10,023 nucleotides of DNA from an uncultured Bacteroidales bacterium (GTDB lineage Bacteria; Bacteroidota; Bacteroidia; Bacteroidales; WCHB1-69), in contig ONXT01000082.1 of the NCBI GenBank assembly GCA_900321845.1, positions 1 to 10,023 on the forward strand, written 5' to 3'. Positions 6,102 to 10,023 of the stretch are shown in pieces; within the stretch, counting starts at the first letter, position 1; each line of letters opens with the position of its first letter. A model generated the notes under the pieces. It saw nothing but the letters and a program-made list of their open reading frames with translations, searched no databases and was not told where the DNA came from. A program made the translations under genes and the position numbers.

Positions 6102-7331
6102 TAATTCAAGATTTTCTTCCGTCAAAACAATGTTTTCTATCGCGTTGATTTTCCCCTCATCAAACGGAATACGCACCTTGATGTAGTTGTCGGTGAAGCC
6201 GAACATCCAGTTATTCTTGGATTCCGCCTCCAGCAAGACAGGTCTTGTTTCACCGATATGGCTATGATAGAAGATGCGCTTTTTCGCTTCCGACAAAGCC
6301 AGCAGTCGGTTGGTGCGGTCTTTTTTCACCGGCGGCGGTATCTGTCCGTCCATCTCCGCCGCTATCGTGTTCGGACGACGGGAGTAGGTGAAAACATGCA
6401 AGTAACTGATAGGCAACGCCTCCAACCACGCCAATCCGTCGGCGAACTCCTCCTCCGTCTCCGTAGGAAAGCCCGCGATAATGTCCATCGCAATGCAGGC
6501 GTGCGGCATCAACTCCTTGATTTTCGCTACTTTATGGGCGTATAAATCCCGCTGGTAACGACGGTGCATCAGCCCCAACACCCGGTCGCTCGCCGACTGC
6601 AGCGGAATGTGAAAATGGGGCATAATCATCCTTGATTCGGCGGCCAAAGCGATGATTTCATCCGTCAGCAGATTGGGCTCAATGGAGGAGATACGGATGC
6701 GGATGCCGGAATCCTGCTTTTCGATGGCTTGAAGCAACTCGTAAAAACTGGTGCCGTTCTTTCTGCCGAAATCGCCCAAATTCACACCCGTCAGATTTAT
6801 TTCCTTGATACCCAGCGAATTAATCTGCTCGATTTCGTGCAAAACGTTTTCGATGCTGTCGCTACGGCTCTCACCACGGGCGCGCCAAACTGTGCAGTAG
6901 GTGCAGTGGTAGTCGCAACCATCCTGTATCTTAAGGAACGAGCGTGTGCGGTCGTTGCTTGAAAACGCTGGGAAGAAGGGTGGGTTGGCGGGCAGAGCCT
7001 CCCCTCTCAGGAAAGGCAGCACATTCATCTTGTCCTCGTTGCCGAAGGTGGCGACCACGCCGGGCCACTGCTGAATCTCCTTCGGACGGAGGGCGGCATA
7101 ACAGCCGGTGACCACAATCTGTGAATCAGGATACTCGCGATGAAGGTGCGCCACGAGGTTGCGGGCTTTCTTCTCCGCCACCGCCGTGACAGCGCAACTA
7201 TTAAGGATGATGTAGTCGGGCTGCTCAGCGTGCGAAAAACCTGCGTCCGCCAATTGGCGCGACAGGTCGGAAGACTCGCTGTAGTTGAGCTTGCAGCCCA
7301 AGGTGTAGATGGCAAAAGTAGGCTGTTTCAT
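6096..7331 (-). CDS. mtaB: tRNA t6A37 methylthiotransferase MtaB
   Basis: From the preferred start the product is 411 aa. It is a radical SAM methylthiotransferase that converts t6A37 to ms2t6A37 in tRNAs reading ANN codons. The N-terminal domain carries the three cysteines of the second iron-sulfur cluster: C13 in LGCKLNYSE, C46 in NSCAVT and C77 in TGCYA. The radical SAM domain has C139, C143 and C146 in QDGCDYHCTYCTVWRARG. LGCKLN and the CAVT context favour MtaB over MiaB or RimO. The C-terminal end (about 370-411) is a short TRAM-like region. A longer frame to an ATG at 7382 exists, but its extra 17 residues are not conserved in character and the promoter box (7340-7347) lies inside that extension, so I choose the ATG at 7331. 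The mRNA would then start within a few bases of ATG. It diverges from lgt. Confidence 0.92.
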   Translation of the reverse strand: MKQPTFAIYTLGCKLNYSESSDLSRQLADAGFSHAEQPDYIILNSCAVTAVAEKKARNLVAHLHREYPDSQIVVTGCYAALRPKEIQQWPGVVATFGNEDKMNVLPFLRGEALPANPPFFPAFSSNDRTRSFLKIQDGCDYHCTYCTVWRARGESRSDSIENVLHEIEQINSLGIKEINLTGVNLGDFGRKNGTSFYELLQAIEKQDSGIRIRISSIEPNLLTDEIIALAAESRMIMPHFHIPLQSASDRVLGLMHRRYQRDLYAHKVAKIKELMPHACIAMDIIAGFPTETEEEFADGLAWLEALPISYLHVFTYSRRPNTIAAEMDGQIPPPVKKDRTNRLLALSEAKKRIFYHSHIGETRPVLLEAESKNNWMFGFTDNYIKVRIPFDEGKINAIENIVLTEENLELS

Positions 7332-7339
7332 TTGGGCGG

Positions 7340-7347
7340 CAAAAATA
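7340..7347 (-). promoter_or_regulatory. -7 box of mtaB
   Basis: TATTTTTG on the minus strand matches TAnnTTTG exactly, within GTATTTTTGCCGC. Only eight bases separate it from the ATG at 7331, so the leader would be 0-5 nt. This decides against the upstream ATG at 7382. Confidence 0.6.
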
Positions 7348-7422
7348 CTGCAAATTGTTGAAACGTCGAATGGCCGATTCAATTATTCGCTCAAGTGCAG
7401 ATTCAAATAGCAAGGTCAAAAA

Positions 7423-7457
7423 ATTAATCATTAACCATTAACCATTAACCATTAATT
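7423..7457. repeat. Heptanucleotide tandem repeat ATTAACC
   Basis: Three perfect ATTAACC units (7430-7450) are flanked by one imperfect unit on each side, ATTAATC (7423-7429) and ATTAATT (7451-7457). The array ends four bases before the lgt -7 box and covers the place where a -33 element would sit. Confidence 0.85.
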
Positions 7458-7460
7458 AAG

Positions 7461-7468
7461 TATCTTTG
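7461..7468 (+). promoter_or_regulatory. -7 box of lgt
   Basis: TATCTTTG matches TAnnTTTG exactly, within GTATCTTTGCAGC. Transcription would start near 7475, leaving a leader of about 17 nt that is A-rich and has no Shine-Dalgarno. Confidence 0.65.
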
Positions 7469-7491
7469 CAGCCGAATTAAAAAAACATCGA

Positions 7492-8361
7492 ATGAACAGT
7501 ATTTTGGCTTTTGTCACTTGGTCCGTTGACCCTGTCGCTTTTTCAATCGGCAGCCTGCAAGTGAGATGGTACGGCATTCTGCTCGCCACAGGTTTTATTC
7601 TGGCATATCTGGCACTTCAGAAAATTTTCAGGAAAGAGAACCTCTCGCAGAAACTGCTCGACCACTTTGTCATTTGGACGATTGTATGGACGATTGTGGG
7701 GTTGCGTCTGGGGCATTTTCTGTTTTATGAGCCGGAATATCTGATTGCGCATCCGCTGCAAGTGCTTCTTCCAGTGGACGAGCAGTGGCACTTCATCGGT
7801 TATCAGGGACTGGCGAGTCATGGCGCGGCCATTGCCATCCTGATATGGCTGACCTACTACACATGGACCCGCAAGATGAATTTCTGCTGGCTGCTTGACC
7901 GTGTGGCGATAGCCGTGCCCATCGCCGCCGCTTTCGTGCGCCTCGGCAACCTGATGAACCACGAGATTGTGGGCAGCATCACCAATGTGCCGTGGGCGTT
8001 CGACTTCATGCTGGCCGAAGACCCCGCCGGAACGTTCCGTCATCCTTCCCAACTCTACGAATCCCTTGTCTATCTCACCCTGTTCATCATCCTGATGATT
8101 TACTACTTCAAATTCGCCAAGGGCAATGTGCCTCCCGGAAGAACTTCCGGCATTATGATAACCACCATCTTCGCCTCCCGCTTTTTCATCGAATTCCTGA
8201 AAGCCGACCAAGTGGCGAAAGAGGCCGACATGGCCCTCAACATCGGCCAGAAGCTCAGCATTCCGCTCACGCTCCTCGGCATCGGCCTGTTGATTTATTC
8301 CATTGTAAAAAAAGAAAAAATCCCGCACTACGTGGAACCCCAAGCACCCAAGAAGAAGTGA
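7492..8361 (+). CDS. lgt: Prolipoprotein diacylglyceryl transferase Lgt
   Basis: The 289-aa product is the inner-membrane enzyme that moves diacylglycerol from phosphatidylglycerol to the lipobox cysteine of prolipoproteins, the first step of lipoprotein maturation. Several hydrophobic segments are visible, for example 28-43, 60-78, 111-122, 192-206 and 256-271. Family landmarks are RWYGILLATGF (25-35), GLASHGAAIAI (106-116, H110), the signature region RLGNLMNHEIVG (150-161, with R150, N153 and E158), HPSQLYES (184-191) and R230 in SRFFIEF (229-235). The tail is lysine-rich. Length is normal and no key residue is missing. It would process the L,D-transpeptidase lipoprotein encoded in the same window. 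It diverges from mtaB and is followed 101 bp later by pepP in the same direction. Confidence 0.95.
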   Translation: MNSILAFVTWSVDPVAFSIGSLQVRWYGILLATGFILAYLALQKIFRKENLSQKLLDHFVIWTIVWTIVGLRLGHFLFYEPEYLIAHPLQVLLPVDEQWHFIGYQGLASHGAAIAILIWLTYYTWTRKMNFCWLLDRVAIAVPIAAAFVRLGNLMNHEIVGSITNVPWAFDFMLAEDPAGTFRHPSQLYESLVYLTLFIILMIYYFKFAKGNVPPGRTSGIMITTIFASRFFIEFLKADQVAKEADMALNIGQKLSIPLTLLGIGLLIYSIVKKEKIPHYVEPQAPKKK

Positions 8362-8377
8362 TTTTCCATCCTTCTTC
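8352..8377 (+). terminator. Possible weak hairpin at the end of lgt
   Basis: GAAGAAG (8352-8358), covering the last lysine codons of lgt, pairs with CTTCTTC (8371-8377) over a 12-nt loop. No T run follows, so termination here is doubtful and read-through into pepP is possible. Confidence 0.2.
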
Positions 8378-8389
8378 CTTCAAATATAT

Positions 8390-8404
8390 ATTGTACTTTA
8401 CAAT
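8390..8404. repeat. Inverted repeat ATTGTA-CTT-TACAAT upstream of pepP
   Basis: The perfect 6-bp arms with a 3-nt centre lie 58 bp before the pepP start. The size and AT-rich character suit a regulator-binding site, but such short palindromes also arise by chance in AT-rich DNA. Confidence 0.3.
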
Positions 8405-8405
8405 T

Positions 8406-8413
8406 TAAGTTCG
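8406..8413 (+). promoter_or_regulatory. Possible -7 box of pepP
   Basis: TAAGTTCG matches TAnnTTTG at all defined positions but one. It would give a leader of about 43 nt. The inverted repeat at 8390-8404 would lie in its spacer region. Weak on its own. Confidence 0.3.
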
Positions 8414-8462
8414 CATCAAACGCGAGACTCCCTTAAAAGCAAAAAACTAAATCAACAATATC

Positions 8463-9860
8463 ATGAATCCTTTATTTGAAAAATCCGTTTATGTTGCGCG
8501 CCGCGAAAAGTTGGCGCAGAAAGTGCAATCTGGGATCATCCTGTTCCTCGGCAACAACGAAAGTCCGATGAACTACCCAGCCAACTGCTACACGTTCCGT
8601 CAGGACAGCAATTTCATCTATTATTTCGGTTTGACGGCTCCTTCATTGGCCGCTGTCATCGACATTGACGAGAACCGCACCATTCTTTTCGGCGATGACG
8701 TCACCATCGACGACATCATCTGGGTAGGCGACCAGCCCGCCATCCGCGACCTCGCCGCTCAAGTGGGCGTCACCGAGTCGATGCCGCTGGCCAAGTTGGA
8801 GGATTACCTCGCCACCAACAGCAATCGCAAAATCCACTTCGTGAAACAATACCGCTTCGACAACCAGATCACGCTGGCCAATTTGTTGAAAAAGAACGTC
8901 AACAAAGTGAACAACTACGCTTCCATCGACTTAATCAAGGCGATTGTATCGATGCGTTCCGTGAAAGAGGACCGCGAGATTGCGGAGATGGAGAAGGCTG
9001 CCGACATGGCCTACACCATGCACACGACCGTTCAACGCAACTGCAAAGTGGGCGGTAGCGAGCACCGCCTCGTCGGCTTGGCTGACGGCGTCGCTACCGG
9101 CTACGGCAACGGCATCTCTTTCGGCATCATCCTCTCCCAGCACGGCGAGATCTTCCACAACGCCGACCACAACGTGAAACTCAAATCCGGCAAATTGCTG
9201 TTGATGGATGCGGGCATTGAGGGGCTGATGAACTACTGCTCCGATTATACGCGCACCTTCCCCGTCAACGGCAAGTTCACCGAAAAACAGCGGAACATCT
9301 ACGAGATTGTCCTGAAAGCCAACATGGCGGGTATCAAGATGGTGAAAGCCGGCACGCCCTACCGCGACATACATTTCGCCGCCGCCGAAATCATCATGCA
9401 GGGGCTGAAAGACCTCGGCCTGATGAAGGGCGATGTGAAGGAAGGCGTAAGGTTGGGTGCGCACGCGCTCTTCTTCCCGCACGGCCTCGGACACCAGATC
9501 GGCCTGGATGTTCACGACATGGAAGGTTTGGGCGAAGACTACGTCGGCTACGACGAGGAGTTCAAGCGCAGCGAACTCTTCGGCACCTGCAATCTGCGTA
9601 TGGCCCGCCGCCTCGAACCGGGCATCGTAATGACAGTGGAACCAGGCATCTACTTCATTCCCAAGCTGATAGAGATGTGGCGCGCTGAGAAGCACCTCGC
9701 CGACTTCATCAACTACAGCAAATTGGACAGCTACCTCAACTTCGGCGGCATCCGCGTGGAAGACTGCGTAGCCGTGACCGAAAAGGGACACAAAGTTTTA
9801 GGCAAAGCCATCCCGAAGACGGTGGCAGAGCTGGAAGCAACGATTGGCATCGATGCCTAA
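8463..9860 (+). CDS. pepP: Xaa-Pro aminopeptidase (aminopeptidase P)
   Basis: The 465-aa product is a cytoplasmic metallopeptidase of family M24B that removes N-terminal residues followed by proline. Residues about 1-170 form the aminopeptidase P N-terminal domain, including the typical FRQDSNFIYYFGL (45-57). The pita-bread catalytic domain follows, with all five metal ligands: D249 in LLMDAG, D261 in SDYTRTFP, H344 in HGLGHQIGLDVHD, E393 in TVEPGIYF and E433 in GGIRVEDCVAVT. H227 and H351 are at positions expected to contact substrate. Length and order are those of E. coli PepP-type enzymes. No signal peptide is present. The ATG is preceded by A-rich sequence without a Shine-Dalgarno. It lies 101 bp after lgt and ends at a strong terminator, so it is either the last gene of an lgt-pepP unit or read from its own promoter. 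Confidence 0.95.
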   Translation: MNPLFEKSVYVARREKLAQKVQSGIILFLGNNESPMNYPANCYTFRQDSNFIYYFGLTAPSLAAVIDIDENRTILFGDDVTIDDIIWVGDQPAIRDLAAQVGVTESMPLAKLEDYLATNSNRKIHFVKQYRFDNQITLANLLKKNVNKVNNYASIDLIKAIVSMRSVKEDREIAEMEKAADMAYTMHTTVQRNCKVGGSEHRLVGLADGVATGYGNGISFGIILSQHGEIFHNADHNVKLKSGKLLLMDAGIEGLMNYCSDYTRTFPVNGKFTEKQRNIYEIVLKANMAGIKMVKAGTPYRDIHFAAAEIIMQGLKDLGLMKGDVKEGVRLGAHALFFPHGLGHQIGLDVHDMEGLGEDYVGYDEEFKRSELFGTCNLRMARRLEPGIVMTVEPGIYFIPKLIEMWRAEKHLADFINYSKLDSYLNFGGIRVEDCVAVTEKGHKVLGKAIPKTVAELEATIGIDA

Positions 9861-9878
9861 TCACAGATTTTTTGTTGG

Positions 9879-9915
9879 AAAGGGAGGTAACACGATACAG
9901 TCACCTCCCTTTTTT
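9879..9915 (+). terminator. Strong intrinsic terminator after pepP
   Basis: AAAGGGAGGT (9879-9888) pairs perfectly with ACCTCCCTTT (9903-9912) around a 14-nt loop, and the T run reaches 9915. It begins 18 bases after the pepP stop codon. The A run on the left side means it may also work leftward. Confidence 0.9.
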
Positions 9916-9980
9916 ATGCGAAACCATCGGTGATTGGGTGGGTTTCGTCAAGTCTAAAAACTTTTTGTATTTATTCTTAT

Positions 9981-9988
9981 GATATTTG
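9981..9988 (+). promoter_or_regulatory. Possible -7 box for a gene beyond the window
   Basis: GATATTTG differs from TAnnTTTG only at its first base and is followed by CA as in the other boxes. TTTG at 9964-9967 is upstream but with a short 13-bp spacer. No start codon with a usable frame is visible in the last 35 bases. The rest of 9916-10023 shows nothing else I can support. Confidence 0.3.
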
Positions 9989-10023
9989 CAAGGGTGTTGA
10001 TAACTTTTTTTCAGAAGAAGGCC

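Noticed and set aside
8931..9791. Long open frame on the minus strand opposite pepP.
   Set aside because: Same antisense composition (Val, Ala, His, Glu-rich), no motif, and pepP has all its catalytic residues on the other strand.

Overview
The window looks like part of a Bacteroidetes chromosome, most likely order Bacteroidales. The main reason is the promoters: upstream sites carry the Bacteroidetes -7 box TAnnTTTG instead of a TATAAT-type box. Nearly all genes also lack a Shine-Dalgarno sequence, intergenic DNA is very AT-rich, and the coding regions are of moderate GC. The gene families (YcbB-type lipoprotein L,D-transpeptidase, short Lgt, MtaB, standalone LytTR-type regulator, WG-repeat protein) fit this. 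I see no mobile element, tRNA, rRNA or CRISPR array.

Left part (1-1990), all leftward. The order of transcription is a WG-repeat-like protein (1364-1957), a small protein with a LytTR-like DNA-binding domain (698-1204), an unlisted 44-codon gene with its own promoter, Shine-Dalgarno and strong terminator (452-586), and a roughly 195-nt structured RNA with its own promoter and terminator (about 79-272). The RNA folds as a long interrupted hairpin with an internal bubble and resembles 6S RNA. An exact 18-nt sequence forming the 5' arm of the RNA's main stem also occurs at the 3' end of the 44-codon gene.

Middle (1978-6060), rightward. A back-to-back promoter pair at 1978-2015 separates the WG-repeat gene from a probable operon: a class I/II aminotransferase, a 611-aa lipoprotein L,D-transpeptidase for peptidoglycan cross-linking, and a family 2 glycosyltransferase.

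Right part (6096-10023). mtaB (tRNA t6A37 methylthiotransferase) runs leftward, converging on the glycosyltransferase gene and diverging from lgt. Its promoter box is so close to the best start codon that the mRNA would be nearly leaderless. Rightward lgt (lipoprotein diacylglyceryl transferase) and pepP (Xaa-Pro aminopeptidase) follow, and a strong terminator closes pepP. Lgt would be expected to lipidate the L,D-transpeptidase encoded in the same window, so cell-envelope assembly is the main theme. The last ~100 bases hold only a possible promoter for a gene beyond the window.

Across the window, five of six clear -7 boxes share the longer pattern GTAnnTTTGCnGC. Most of the window is ordinary housekeeping DNA. 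The part most worth a second look is the first 620 bases: the structured RNA, the small gene and their shared 18-mer.
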